Shown: positions 44,401 to 52,782, counted from the stretch's first letter. The stretch is DNA of 64,000 bases from Lachnoanaerobaculum sp. OBRC5-5 (GCF_000296385.1 NZ_JH815185.1:1550391-1614390), one strand, 5' to 3'. Made by a program: numbers and translations. The notes: a model not told the origin generated them from the sequence alone.

Positions 44401-44835
44401 TCTAATCCGAGCCGGGTCTGTTTCTAATTTCCAATCCCACTTCTCCGATCCGAAAACTTCTACTTGCACACCGCAAAGGAGAATATCATTATTACTCTCC
44501 ATAAACTCAACCTGTTTTTCAATTCGCTCCGGAAGTGATATATCATCACCATCCATACGTGCTATATACTCACCTTTTGCCTGTCTAAGACCCTCATTTA
44601 ACGATTCGGCTATACCTAATCTTTCACTGTTTTGAATCAATCTAATTCTGGAATCTATAGCGGCATAGCGATTTATAATCCTCTTACCCTCTTCATTGGA
44701 TCCGAACTCATTGATAATAAGCAATTCCCAATTTTTATATGTCTGATGAATAATACTAAGTATTGCTTCGTCAAGGTATGTTTCCGAATTGTAGATAGGC
44801 ATTACAATAGAAACTAAAGGTTCTCTTTTATCCAT
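41446..44835 (-). CDS. Fusion protein: GT2 - GT2 - coiled coil with 15-residue repeats - methyltransferase
   Basis: A 1129-residue protein joining four parts. GT2 module 1 (about residues 1-320; PIYNSETYLDEAILS, ARMDGDDISL) and GT2 module 2 (about 340-660; PIYNSEKYIAETLWS, ARIDGDDLARND) are both complete. A long helical segment (about 700-880) follows, containing four 15-residue repeats (DARVWKAESNLGEQL type). A class I methyltransferase ends the chain (motif I FVDLGCSSGGIVLDALL near residue 945). Two adding enzymes plus a methylating end-capper on one chain would suit a processive polymerase with chain-length control. It overlaps the acyltransferase gene by four bases. Confidence 0.88.
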   Translation of the reverse strand: MDKREPLVSIVMPIYNSETYLDEAILSIIHQTYKNWELLIINEFGSNEEGKRIINRYAAIDSRIRLIQNSERLGIAESLNEGLRQAKGEYIARMDGDDISLPERIEKQVEFMESNNDILLCGVQVEVFGSEKWDWKLETDPARIRTDALFYSPCVHPTILFRRDVINKYNVFYNKDYKASEDYDFFTRILEFGEIANLKEVLFKYRLYGTNATYINNNIGFKIYSDVMERHFHKLGIDFSRKEVDLLSVHYSLKGLEGVEVLEKMVVLDLLLKKIFYVLYNKDKKFAPYLFKTLHRRFKETYDWLDNTCKYFDKNKAESIYKNSVFYHDEFYVQTKFASSKPKVSVLLPIYNSEKYIAETLWSLFEQTFSDFEVLVLNEYGSSKEGLEVVKMFEDDRIRIIQNKEKLGLADSLNLGMREAKGEYLARIDGDDLARNDRFALQVKFLDKNRAYGLVGSLQHHFGVNTDYIHDVPKEHKDILAGLIYDCLVCHSTIMMRKKAFIDNDLFYDKAKQAEDYELWTRACKKFKFYNIPEILGEYRVGEDNITKGKLAALSKESGELAGKNIKETLGVEVPATHIPFLSGWINEFESLDKEAYKKEIVLEQNILEQMWDANKRIKYYDADALLRVINKRWRNITNTWEYNSDLGEILPIDRLFKVYDISGKRIQMVTDSSNTKTEKVSFKERIKDILRFLYTPFKHGIQYRIRRQLWDLDGHLHESTYDIKKTVWDIEGRIKECIMENIGNDKESNSSENLYERLNDLELKMNTMMEFMELKLSAQEVRINSNIVKSKDSLSEQLDTRVWKAETNLGEQLDARVWKAESNLGEQLDARVWKAESNLGQQIDGRIWKAENNISDYIGSQNKYCEDEFLKLHRHLDFSYSDIFVLLDKNIKNTSGAIELDTKYPVAYESNDYLVPHGTVRDDTRYPRFIHACEMYFKDREKLAFVDLGCSSGGIVLDALLRGHEAVGLEGSDESFKQQRAQWRIIPKNLFTCDITKPFTLKKDGKLKEFDVISAWEVLEHIKEEDLPVLLENIKKHLNTGGIFIGSIANWDDIDEETGVNWHVNLHPYEWWRDRFVEVGFEIITEAFSPYDLARGTINPPHVYELPYDDFDLNKTFYIVAKKQDKEL
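42286..42465 (-). repeat. Four 45-bp tandem repeats within the fusion gene
   Basis: Units begin at 42286, 42331, 42376 and 42421. The second and third share 36 identical bases; the outer two are more diverged. They encode the 15-residue periodic part (RVWKAE...Q) of the fusion protein. The number of units may vary between strains, as tandem repeats of this kind slip easily. Confidence 0.9.
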
Positions 44836-44867
44836 ATTTCCTCCTATATCTTTTTAAATTAAAATTT

Positions 44868-45845
44868 TTAGTGTATCTTGAGAAATTTTCTTCTTAACAT
44901 CCTAACTAACATTAAAATCCTTGCACCGTTTAAGACTCCAAGTTTCAATATCATTTTTTTAAAAAGACTATTTCTATTTTTTTTATATAAAAGTTTTTTG
45001 CTTTCCACTATAGCCTTTGCTTTTTTCCTTTCATTTTTATCTATATCAAAAATCATTACAAATGAAAGTATGTACTGCAATGAAAGTTTATCTCTTATAA
45101 CATCCCTAAAATGTACATCACTACTATTCACTCTGTTCATGCTTATTTTAAGAATATCCATCAAATCAACAACATGTTTTAATGTAACTTTATTGGCCAG
45201 CGAGCCCTCTCTGCCAATCCTATAGTAATAATATGGTTTACCATAGAAGGCAAACCTCTTTGCCGTCAAAATGACTCCGGTGGCAAACTCAATGTCTTCA
45301 CTATAAACTCCTTCCAAAAACAACAACTTATTTTCAAGAAGAAAATTTCTTCTTAAGATATACTGCCACACATTCCAGTAGTTTCTCCTCCTTTTAAGGA
45401 ATAACTCAAGATATCCGTTATCACATATAAGTTCTTCACCTTCAATAGTATCGACCTGTGAGATATTATTTGAGTTCCCAACTATATAATAATCTGAGAT
45501 AACCGCATCTACAGGCATCCTAATCTCCAAGCTTTGCATAAGATCAGAAAATGCTTTAGCATCTATATAGTCATCACTGTCAAAAAAAGCCACATAATCA
45601 CCAATTGCATATCTTAATCCGACATTTCTTGCATTCGAAAGTCCGTCTCCATCTTGATTAACTATCCTTACCATGTCACAATACTCTTTTTGTATGTCAT
45701 TTGCAATGTGCTCGCTTTTATCTCCTGAAGGCTTCACTACAAGTATTATTTCATAAGAAAAGCCATGACAATCAAGCATTGACTTAATGCAAGTTTTCAG
45801 ATATTTCTCTACCTGATATACCGGCACAATAATACTTAACAGCAT
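44868..45845 (-). CDS. Glycosyltransferase family 2 (elongation enzyme)
   Basis: 325-residue GT2 enzyme with the N-terminal SIIVPVYQVEKYLKTC and the metal-binding FDSDDYID motif, followed by an alpha-helical C-terminal region (about 220-325) rich in basic residues, which may bind the membrane. Adds a sugar to the growing undecaprenyl-linked chain, from a nucleotide-sugar donor that cannot be named from the sequence. Fourteen bases separate it from the next GT2 gene (45859). Confidence 0.9.
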   Translation of the reverse strand: MLLSIIVPVYQVEKYLKTCIKSMLDCHGFSYEIILVVKPSGDKSEHIANDIQKEYCDMVRIVNQDGDGLSNARNVGLRYAIGDYVAFFDSDDYIDAKAFSDLMQSLEIRMPVDAVISDYYIVGNSNNISQVDTIEGEELICDNGYLELFLKRRRNYWNVWQYILRRNFLLENKLLFLEGVYSEDIEFATGVILTAKRFAFYGKPYYYYRIGREGSLANKVTLKHVVDLMDILKISMNRVNSSDVHFRDVIRDKLSLQYILSFVMIFDIDKNERKKAKAIVESKKLLYKKNRNSLFKKMILKLGVLNGARILMLVRMLRRKFLKIH

Positions 45846-45858
45846 GGCTTTCTCCCTT

Positions 45859-46932
45859 CTAGAATAATTCTTTTATTTTCTTAAAAATCTTTTTTACCTT
45901 TGCTTTTATACCTTTATTCTCTTTCCAAAAATAATAAAAGCGATTTATATATGGATTCGGATATTTTATTCTAAAGATAGATTCAATACCACCTTCAACA
46001 TCAACCATTCTATTGAATGGCTCTCCTCCTCTTGCCCATGCCCATTTCGCACGAATAGACCTAAGCAATGCATAATCATCAAAAAAGTTTACTTCTCTAT
46101 TTTTCTCATAAATCCTTATAAGAATATTTTTCAACAACCTATAGGCTTCTTTCTTCTTATTCTTATCTTTTATCTCAAAATAATCATTCTTCCAATTATC
46201 AAAGAGTACACTCTCATCGTCTGAAAACTCAAGATCTATAGTCCTTTTCAATGTTTTTGCTACTATTCTACCACTCTCCAGATGAAGCCTTGACTTCTTC
46301 TCTAATGTGATATTGTCTTCACCTACACGATACTCTCCAAGTACTTCAGGAATATTGGCAATATCACCAAAGTCAATCACCCTACTCCACAGTTCAAAAT
46401 CTTCCGCCAAATATGTATTGTCGTAATACAAATCATTTTCTATGAAAATACTCTTTCTTAACATCAATGTGGAATGACACAGGTCACAGAAAAAAACAGC
46501 ATTACACTTGCACTGTGCCGGTTCAGTCGCCGGCTTATGTATCCAGTCTATATCTGTTCCGAAGTGATGCTGATACGAACCTACTACAGCCACATTTGGA
46601 TGACAGTTCAGAAAATCTATCTCTTTTTGAAATCTGTCTTTTCTTGATATATCATCCGCATCCATTCTAGCTATATACTCACCGGTTGCTTCTCTCATAC
46701 CAAGATTCAGTGACTCTGCAAGACCTAATCGTTTATCATTTTGAATGACTCTTATTCTGGCATCCTTCTTTTCGTATTCTTTTACTATATCGGTACATTT
46801 CTCACTTGAACCATACTCATTCAATATAAGCATGTCCCAATCTGTAAAGCTTTGTGCTATGATACTGTCTATACTTTCCTTAATATACTTTTCACTGTTA
46901 TATACCGGTAAAAGTACCGTAACCTTAGGCAT
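45859..46932 (-). CDS. Glycosyltransferase family 2, paralogue of the fusion modules
   Basis: 358-residue GT2 with LPVYNSEKYIKESIDS and ARMDADDISRKD. Its sequence is strikingly close to GT2 module 2 of the fusion protein, including LNEYGSS, LGEYRVGEDNIT and a C-terminal ALLR.I..KW segment, so both derive from a duplication. Start is ATG 46932, preceded by GAGGTGAGC; GTG 46938 is the other option. It overlaps the ABC ATPase gene by eight bases. Confidence 0.9.
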   Translation of the reverse strand: MPKVTVLLPVYNSEKYIKESIDSIIAQSFTDWDMLILNEYGSSEKCTDIVKEYEKKDARIRVIQNDKRLGLAESLNLGMREATGEYIARMDADDISRKDRFQKEIDFLNCHPNVAVVGSYQHHFGTDIDWIHKPATEPAQCKCNAVFFCDLCHSTLMLRKSIFIENDLYYDNTYLAEDFELWSRVIDFGDIANIPEVLGEYRVGEDNITLEKKSRLHLESGRIVAKTLKRTIDLEFSDDESVLFDNWKNDYFEIKDKNKKKEAYRLLKNILIRIYEKNREVNFFDDYALLRSIRAKWAWARGGEPFNRMVDVEGGIESIFRIKYPNPYINRFYYFWKENKGIKAKVKKIFKKIKELF

Positions 46933-47668
46933 GCTCACCTCTCATATATGCTTCATAGGCATCACACATCTCTTGTGTTTCACCGTATCCTCTCATATGA
47001 CCCTTTTCAAGCCATAATACTTTTGTACACATCTCTCTGATTTGCTCTATAGCATGCGATACCAAAATAGTAGTTACTCCACTGTCAAAAAGTTCCTTCA
47101 TTCTCTGTTCCGACTTTGCCCTGAAAGACATATCTCCTACTGACAATACCTCATCTAATATAAGTATATCCGGTTTTACAAATGATGCAAGTGAAAACGC
47201 TATCTTAGACTTCATACCTGAACTTAGCTTTCTGAATGCTACATCCTCAAACTCTCTTATCTCGGCAAAATCTATGATTTCATTATATTTATCTTCAATA
47301 AATTTCTTTGTGTAACCCAGAAGTGCACCACGTAGATAAACATTTTCTTTCACAGTCATTTCATCATCAAATCCGGCTGTCAATTCAAGAAGCGGTGCCA
47401 CCACACCGTTGACCTTCACACTACCTGATGAAGCAGGCATTATGTTTGAAAGCACTTTTAATATGGTTGATTTTCCTGAACCGTTTGAACCTATAATACC
47501 AAGCAACTCACCCTTTTCTACATGAAAGGTTATATCATCCAGTGCTTTAAATTCTTTTGTAATTACTTCCCCATGTATCTTTCGGATAAAGAACTCCTTT
47601 AATGACAGCTCTTTAATATCTCCCAGAATATATGTAACAGATACATGATCTACTTCTATCATATTCAT
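46925..47668 (-). CDS. wzt: Polysaccharide ABC exporter ATPase (Wzt/TagH type)
   Basis: 247-residue ATPase of the O-antigen/teichoic-acid exporter class. N-terminal HVSVTYILGDIKELSLKE is the extra stretch of this class, and GSNGSGKS (Walker A), LSSGMKSKI (signature) and ILILDEVLSVGD (Walker B) are all present. No C-terminal carbohydrate-binding domain follows, so it is a Wzt without chain-end recognition, like TagH or plain capsule exporters. It pairs with the permease 12 bases upstream. Confidence 0.93.
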   Translation of the reverse strand: MNMIEVDHVSVTYILGDIKELSLKEFFIRKIHGEVITKEFKALDDITFHVEKGELLGIIGSNGSGKSTILKVLSNIMPASSGSVKVNGVVAPLLELTAGFDDEMTVKENVYLRGALLGYTKKFIEDKYNEIIDFAEIREFEDVAFRKLSSGMKSKIAFSLASFVKPDILILDEVLSVGDMSFRAKSEQRMKELFDSGVTTILVSHAIEQIREMCTKVLWLEKGHMRGYGETQEMCDAYEAYMRGEHA

Positions 47669-47680
47669 AATCTTACCTCT

Positions 47681-48460
47681 CTAAATGTAGTATAAGAACA
47701 TGTAGTTGTATTTTTTATACATCCACATACCGATTCGTAGAATAAGCAGTGCATAAAAAATGCAATACAAGTGATATGTTAAAGATGGAATATTATTATG
47801 TAATACAATCTCACGCAAGTAGTTTATATATACAAATACCGGATTCAAGTAAATAAGCTTTGCTACTATACTTCCTTCAAATATCTTCACATCGTAAAAT
47901 ATCGCTGTAAAATACATCAAGGCGAGTGTAAATATATCGTAAAGATACTGTACATCTTTAAAGAACACAAACATCGCCGACAATATCAATCCTGTACCTA
48001 CTATAAGTACAAACAAGCATATAATTGGAAAGATAATGAATATAAACTTCCAGGTGATTGTTACTCTATATGCTATCACAAATATGAAAAATATCACCAG
48101 TGTAAGCAGGAAGTTTATCGATGCAGCCATTATCTTTGATATAAGGAACAAATACTTCGGTGCATTTACCTTTGTTATTATACCGGCATTTGATGTAATA
48201 GATTGCATACCGTTGTCTGTAGCCTCTCTGAAGTAGTTGAACATCAGCTGTCCTGCAAACATATATATAGTATAATGCTCCATACTGTCTCCAAAGACTC
48301 TGTCAAACACAAAGCTCATAACGATAAGTTGGAACAAAGGTGCAATCATACTCCAAAGTATACCAAGGACGGATCTTTTATATCTTTTATTGAAATCGCG
48401 CTTTACCAGTTCACTAAACATAAACTGATATTGTTTTATTTTATTTATAAATATATTCAT
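47681..48460 (-). CDS. wzm: Polysaccharide ABC exporter permease (Wzm/TagG type)
   Basis: 259-residue ABC-2 permease with six transmembrane helices; the N-terminal amphipathic segment and RYKRSVLGILWSMIAPL motif are typical of Wzm/TagG/KpsM. With the Wzt-like ATPase it would export the finished polymer across the membrane. The presence of this pair means that the main chain does not need a Wzx/Wzy system, which makes the isolated polymerase-like gene at 19848 interesting. Confidence 0.92.
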   Translation of the reverse strand: MNIFINKIKQYQFMFSELVKRDFNKRYKRSVLGILWSMIAPLFQLIVMSFVFDRVFGDSMEHYTIYMFAGQLMFNYFREATDNGMQSITSNAGIITKVNAPKYLFLISKIMAASINFLLTLVIFFIFVIAYRVTITWKFIFIIFPIICLFVLIVGTGLILSAMFVFFKDVQYLYDIFTLALMYFTAIFYDVKIFEGSIVAKLIYLNPVFVYINYLREIVLHNNIPSLTYHLYCIFYALLILRIGMWMYKKYNYMFLYYI

Positions 48461-48470
48461 CCTCTACCAC

Positions 48471-50144
48471 CTATGATATCTTAACAAGCTTTTTAAAATA
48501 TGGAATACTTGCAAGCGGTGCTATCATAATAATTGTAGTAATAAAAATTATAACTACAAAAAGCAGACACTCCGGAACCGAATTATCAATTTTAAATGTA
48601 ATTCCACTAATTGATATAGTATCTCCTATCAGCCACATTACTAACGCATGAGAAAAATAAATTCCCATAGCCAGTTCAGATACTTTAATAATTATATTTT
48701 TTATAAATGTATTATCACCTTTAAAGCTTAGCTTACATGCTATAAGCATTATACCAAACGCATACATTACATTCCCAATCTCCAACTCACTAAAGAATGT
48801 ATGTGTAGACACTCCCAAACGCCCGGAAATCCCTTCTGTTAAAAGGATTGTCAGTACTAAGCCAACAACAGAAATTATACCACCTAAAATTACAGAAATT
48901 TTTTCCTTGTTTTCATAAATCATTCTGCCAATAAATAACACCGATATATAACCAAGATTCATATAAATAAAGAATGAATTTTGCAAAAGCTGAACATCCA
49001 GCGAAAAATAGTTAATAATACCATCGACTGTACTTGGAACTAATAATCCGAGTATAATAAAATAAATTCTCAGTTTATTTGAAAGCGATTCGTATATTAC
49101 ATTCAATATTGGTGAAAAAAGATAAATCCAAATCAACAAATATCCATACCACAAGTGTCCTGATACTCTTTTATTGAAAAAAATCATTATAGTATCGTAA
49201 ACCACATTACCATCATTCCAGAGTATTTTTCTGGTAAATATAAATGCAAAACTCCAAACAAAAAGGGCAATACCTGCTATGACAGCTTTTTTCAACGCTT
49301 TTTCTAAGCTTATCTTTTTCCCTAATAAAAGTGCACCTGATATCATTAAAAAAACTGGTACTGCAAATCTTGTAACAGCATTTAATATCAGTCCCTCTTT
49401 CCAAATAAGACTGCCAAGTTCATGATTATTAAACACCCCACTGGACGCATGAATGACAGCTATCATAAAAGCTGAAACTATCTTCAAAAGATCCAATCCG
49501 ATAAGTCTATCCTTATTCTCTCTTTTTTGCTCAGGAAAGAACCTTTTACAGATTAATGATATAGCAACTAAAAAAATCCAAACTATAACAGCTAAAGATG
49601 CAAGATTTTTTCTGGTCAAAAATGTACCACTACCTGTATTTAACTTTACTTCAAAGTTCATCCAGTTCTCAGACTCGCTATTTGTATATCCGTCAAATCC
49701 TTGATCCCCTTGTACAGAAATAATTCTAGCCTTCCCCTGCCATTTATTCTGTTTCAGTACAAGTACTACATCTTCACCGTTTTGGAATTTAGCCTGTATA
49801 CTGTCTGTCATCCCGTCTATTCTGTCATAGCTTCTCCAAAGAAGTCCTCCGTCTTTTTCAATCCATCCTTTTGAAAAAACATCTGCCGGCTTCTTACTCT
49901 CTCCGTTTACAATCACTTCTTTTAAAAAGACTTCATTTCCTTCTGCCTTTTCATTTTGGTCATTGCTTGCTACTATTTTAATTTCACTATTCGTTTGATT
50001 ATTTATAAAAAATCCTATACCAAATACTGCTACTAAAAGTAGCAGTACCGGCATAGTTTTTTTTATTGTCCCGAAAACAGATTGAGGAATTGCCAATACG
50101 ACAATTCCAACAATCAATAATAATGTTAAAAAAAGATTCCCCAT
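48471..50144 (-). CDS. Acyltransferase-3 with an additional extracytoplasmic domain (third)
   Basis: 557 residues: two N-terminal transmembrane helices, a soluble outside domain (about 50-165) with the pattern GG..WRS..RIDGMTDSI..KFQNG..., one more helix, then the acyltransferase-3 core (about 215-557; LDLLKIVSAFMIAVIHAS with the catalytic His). The soluble domain shows the same Gly/Trp pattern as that of the GT-C protein at 38237-40303, which points to a shared binding role for the polymer or lipid carrier. It follows the SIS gene by nine bases. Confidence 0.85.
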   Translation of the reverse strand: MGNLFLTLLLIVGIVVLAIPQSVFGTIKKTMPVLLLLVAVFGIGFFINNQTNSEIKIVASNDQNEKAEGNEVFLKEVIVNGESKKPADVFSKGWIEKDGGLLWRSYDRIDGMTDSIQAKFQNGEDVVLVLKQNKWQGKARIISVQGDQGFDGYTNSESENWMNFEVKLNTGSGTFLTRKNLASLAVIVWIFLVAISLICKRFFPEQKRENKDRLIGLDLLKIVSAFMIAVIHASSGVFNNHELGSLIWKEGLILNAVTRFAVPVFLMISGALLLGKKISLEKALKKAVIAGIALFVWSFAFIFTRKILWNDGNVVYDTIMIFFNKRVSGHLWYGYLLIWIYLFSPILNVIYESLSNKLRIYFIILGLLVPSTVDGIINYFSLDVQLLQNSFFIYMNLGYISVLFIGRMIYENKEKISVILGGIISVVGLVLTILLTEGISGRLGVSTHTFFSELEIGNVMYAFGIMLIACKLSFKGDNTFIKNIIIKVSELAMGIYFSHALVMWLIGDTISISGITFKIDNSVPECLLFVVIIFITTIIMIAPLASIPYFKKLVKIS

Positions 50145-50153
50145 CTTCTCTTC

Positions 50154-50759
50154 CTACACTCTTAAATGGTCTTTACCTGCTAAAGTTTTATAAAAAATAC
50201 TCATGATAAGATGATCGTAAATCATATGTATATCTTCTGTTACTTGCATACTCATTACATCAGCGCATAAAGAAACGTCTGACATTTCCTTCAGCTTACC
50301 TCCGTCATAGCCTGTAATTCCTATTATCTTGTTACCACAAGACTTGGCATACTCTACTGCATTCAAGACATTCTTAGAATTACCGCTTCCGGAGATTGCC
50401 ATAACAATATCTCCTTCTTTTATAACTCCCTCCAGCTGGAATCTGAAAACTTCCTCAAATCCGATATCATTTGCAATCGCCATCATTGTAGCAACATTGT
50501 CATTAAGGCAAAGGAGCTTAAACTTCGGTTCTCCCTTCTTATAGAGATACTCACTTACACCTTTATTGAAATCATTTTGATAATGTGATGCGGTAGCGGA
50601 ACTTCCACCGTTACCGAATACAAAGATGGTTCCTCCCGCCTTTCTGGTATCATCCATCAAATTCATAGCCTTATTAATATCTTCTACATTTAATTTTTTT
50701 AATGTCTCTATTTCAAGAGCAATATAGTCTTTAATACTGTTTGTATAATCCATTTTCAC
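50154..50759 (-). CDS. Phosphoheptose isomerase-like SIS protein (copy 2)
   Basis: 201-residue SIS-domain protein with the sugar-phosphate loop GNGGSSATASHYQNDF and a second loop ISGSGNSKNV, plus the C-terminal helix VTEDIHMIYDHL with the GmhA-type His/Asp/Glu residues. It belongs to a compact kinase-epimerase-isomerase cassette at the start of the operon. Relative to copy 1 (30437) it is shorter and diverged, so the two probably serve different pathways or substrates. Confidence 0.86.
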   Translation of the reverse strand: MKMDYTNSIKDYIALEIETLKKLNVEDINKAMNLMDDTRKAGGTIFVFGNGGSSATASHYQNDFNKGVSEYLYKKGEPKFKLLCLNDNVATMMAIANDIGFEEVFRFQLEGVIKEGDIVMAISGSGNSKNVLNAVEYAKSCGNKIIGITGYDGGKLKEMSDVSLCADVMSMQVTEDIHMIYDHLIMSIFYKTLAGKDHLRV

Positions 50760-50761
50760 CT

Positions 50762-51706
50762 CTAATTCATCTTTAATACATTTTCTACAGTAAGTGCTAC
50801 CGACTCATCCGACTCATGCTTTGCTTTCCATCCGGCCTCATGAATTTTAGAAAGGTCATACTGGAATTTAGGAACATCCCCCTTCCATCCACCTTTTCCT
50901 CCTGTATATTCATAAGGTATACCTGTAAGCCCCATCTTATCTACAACTATATCCGCAATTGTCTTTACACTACTTTGTGTGCTTACTCCAAGATTATAAA
51001 GTGTGATTCCTGTATCCTTCACATCCTTAAACTGCATTATTGCCTCTACCAGGTCAAGCACATAAATATAAGGTTTACACTGTGTTCCGTCTCCGAGTAT
51101 TCTTAAATGACTTGGGTCATCCTTAAGCCTCTTTACAAAGTCAAATATAACACCATGTGTGAGTCTTGGTCCTATAACATTTGGGAATCTGAATATCAGC
51201 GCCTTTATATCATTCATATAACTGTAGGCTGATATAAGCGCTTCCGAGCCAAGCTTTGCCGCTCCGTAATATGATATAGGACGAAGATTCGGCTCATCCT
51301 CAGATACATTTTTTCCTTCTTTCTCTCCATAAACTGCAGATGTTGAAGCAAAGAAAAATCTCTTTACACCATACTTTCTCATAGCTTGAAGAAGTTCAAA
51401 TGTTGTTGAGTATGTATTTTCATACTCTATTGAGGGGTCATTTGCACTTGCTTGAATATCTGAGTTTGCAGCCAAATGAAATACATACTCGAAGCCTTCT
51501 TTTTCGAATACAGCTTCCAGTTTTTCTCTGTCACAAAGATTTTGCTCATAGAATTTAAACTTCGGATTGTCCATCAAATGCTCAATATTCTTCTTTGTTC
51601 CTATAAAGAAGTTATCAATGCATACTACCTCATTACCCTCTGCAAGCAAACTGTCTATCAAGTGACTACCTATAAATCCTGCGCCACCTGCAACTAATAC
51701 TTTCAT
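50762..51706 (-). CDS. NAD-dependent nucleotide-sugar epimerase (UDP-glucose-4-epimerase family SDR)
   Basis: 314-residue extended SDR with GGAGFIGSHL, ASTSAVYGE and YGAAKLGSE (Tyr-xxx-Lys), and the C-terminal GDVPKFQYDLSKI motif of the GalE family. Located two bases from the SIS gene and ten bases from the kinase, thus coupled. In this setting it probably modifies a heptose or hexose nucleotide-sugar; the precise substrate cannot be read from the sequence. Confidence 0.85.
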   Translation of the reverse strand: MKVLVAGGAGFIGSHLIDSLLAEGNEVVCIDNFFIGTKKNIEHLMDNPKFKFYEQNLCDREKLEAVFEKEGFEYVFHLAANSDIQASANDPSIEYENTYSTTFELLQAMRKYGVKRFFFASTSAVYGEKEGKNVSEDEPNLRPISYYGAAKLGSEALISAYSYMNDIKALIFRFPNVIGPRLTHGVIFDFVKRLKDDPSHLRILGDGTQCKPYIYVLDLVEAIMQFKDVKDTGITLYNLGVSTQSSVKTIADIVVDKMGLTGIPYEYTGGKGGWKGDVPKFQYDLSKIHEAGWKAKHESDESVALTVENVLKMN

Positions 51707-51716
51707 AATCTCTCCT

Positions 51717-52703
51717 TTAATTCCAATATTTATCTCCGATATAGATTACACTGGTTCCGTCTCTTTCAAATGAAAAATCCAGCTCTTTAAGTCCAATGGC
51801 TTTCTTAAGCTGTTCTTGTTTTTCTTCTTCACAGTAGAACAGAAGAAATCCTCCACCACCGGCACCCAAAAGCTTTCCGCCTAGAGCACCATTTTTCATA
51901 GCAATCTCATAAGCTTCATCGATTGCAGGATTTGCAATGCCTGACGCCAACTCTTTCTTTAGCTGCCATCCCTCATCAAGGATTTTTCCAAATGATGAAA
52001 TATCATTGCTTTCCAAAGCTGATTTCATATCCTTTGCAAGTCCACACATTTTGAGAAGATTTTTAGCCTTATCCTCTGAAGTTATGTTTTTTGTCTGCTC
52101 CGCCAATATAGTATTTGCAGAACGTGTTGTACCTGTGTAGAACATCAGCAGGTTTTTTTGAAGTTTTTTATATGTCTTTCCCTCCATCATTATCGGTTCA
52201 TGTGATACAGAACCGTCCTGATTAAATTTTATAAAGTTTAGACCGCCAAGTGCTGCACCGTATTGATCTTGCTTTCCTATCGGATTTCCAAGTCTTTCAA
52301 TCTCTACTTCACAAGCCAAAGCAGCGAGCTTGTTCTTTGAAACAAACTTTCCATTATAGCAATTAAGTGTATTCAAAAGCCCTACAGTAAAGGTACTTGA
52401 TGACCCCAACCCGGTTCCTCCCGGAATATCTGCTGTAGATGTTATCTCCACTCCATGAACATTCATATCACCAAGAACCTGTCTAAAAATTTTATGTTTT
52501 ATTTGAGAAATCTCATCCACAAGTTCATTTTCAGAATACTTAAGTAATGTTTGATTCTCATTAAAATATGGATGAATTGAAATATAGCAATATTTATTGA
52601 TAGATGTACTAAGTACACATCCACCATATTTTTCATAAAAGTTAGCCATATCGCTTCCACCACCACAAAAACTTACTCGAAATGGGGTCTTTGTAATAAT
52701 CAT
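51717..52703 (-). CDS. GHMP-family heptose-7-phosphate kinase-like protein (copy 2)
   Basis: 328-residue GHMP kinase with N-terminal TPFRVSFCGGGSDMA, the phosphate loop GGTGLGSSSTFTVG and GGKLLGAGGGGFLLF. Similar to HddA. It is the first gene of the large operon, directly after an extended -10 promoter, so it and the whole locus start here. Relative to copy 1 it shares the same motifs and also follows a SIS/SDR partner, suggesting a duplicated module. Confidence 0.87.
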   Translation of the reverse strand: MIITKTPFRVSFCGGGSDMANFYEKYGGCVLSTSINKYCYISIHPYFNENQTLLKYSENELVDEISQIKHKIFRQVLGDMNVHGVEITSTADIPGGTGLGSSSTFTVGLLNTLNCYNGKFVSKNKLAALACEVEIERLGNPIGKQDQYGAALGGLNFIKFNQDGSVSHEPIMMEGKTYKKLQKNLLMFYTGTTRSANTILAEQTKNITSEDKAKNLLKMCGLAKDMKSALESNDISSFGKILDEGWQLKKELASGIANPAIDEAYEIAMKNGALGGKLLGAGGGGFLLFYCEEEKQEQLKKAIGLKELDFSFERDGTSVIYIGDKYWN

Positions 52704-52753
52704 ACTTCTCTCCTTATATCAATCTCTTTGATCAATGTATATAATCGTCTGAC

Positions 52754-52782
52754 ATTATAGCATAGTTTACTTTTATATAAAA
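52754..52782 (-). promoter_or_regulatory. Promoter of the main polysaccharide operon
   Basis: Minus strand: extended -10 TGCTATAAT (the TATAAT at 52754-52759) with a weak -35 TTTTAT (52777-52782) at 17 bases. It lies between a terminator (52781-52802) and the kinase gene, so it probably drives the operon from 52703 down to 30437. Confidence 0.6.
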
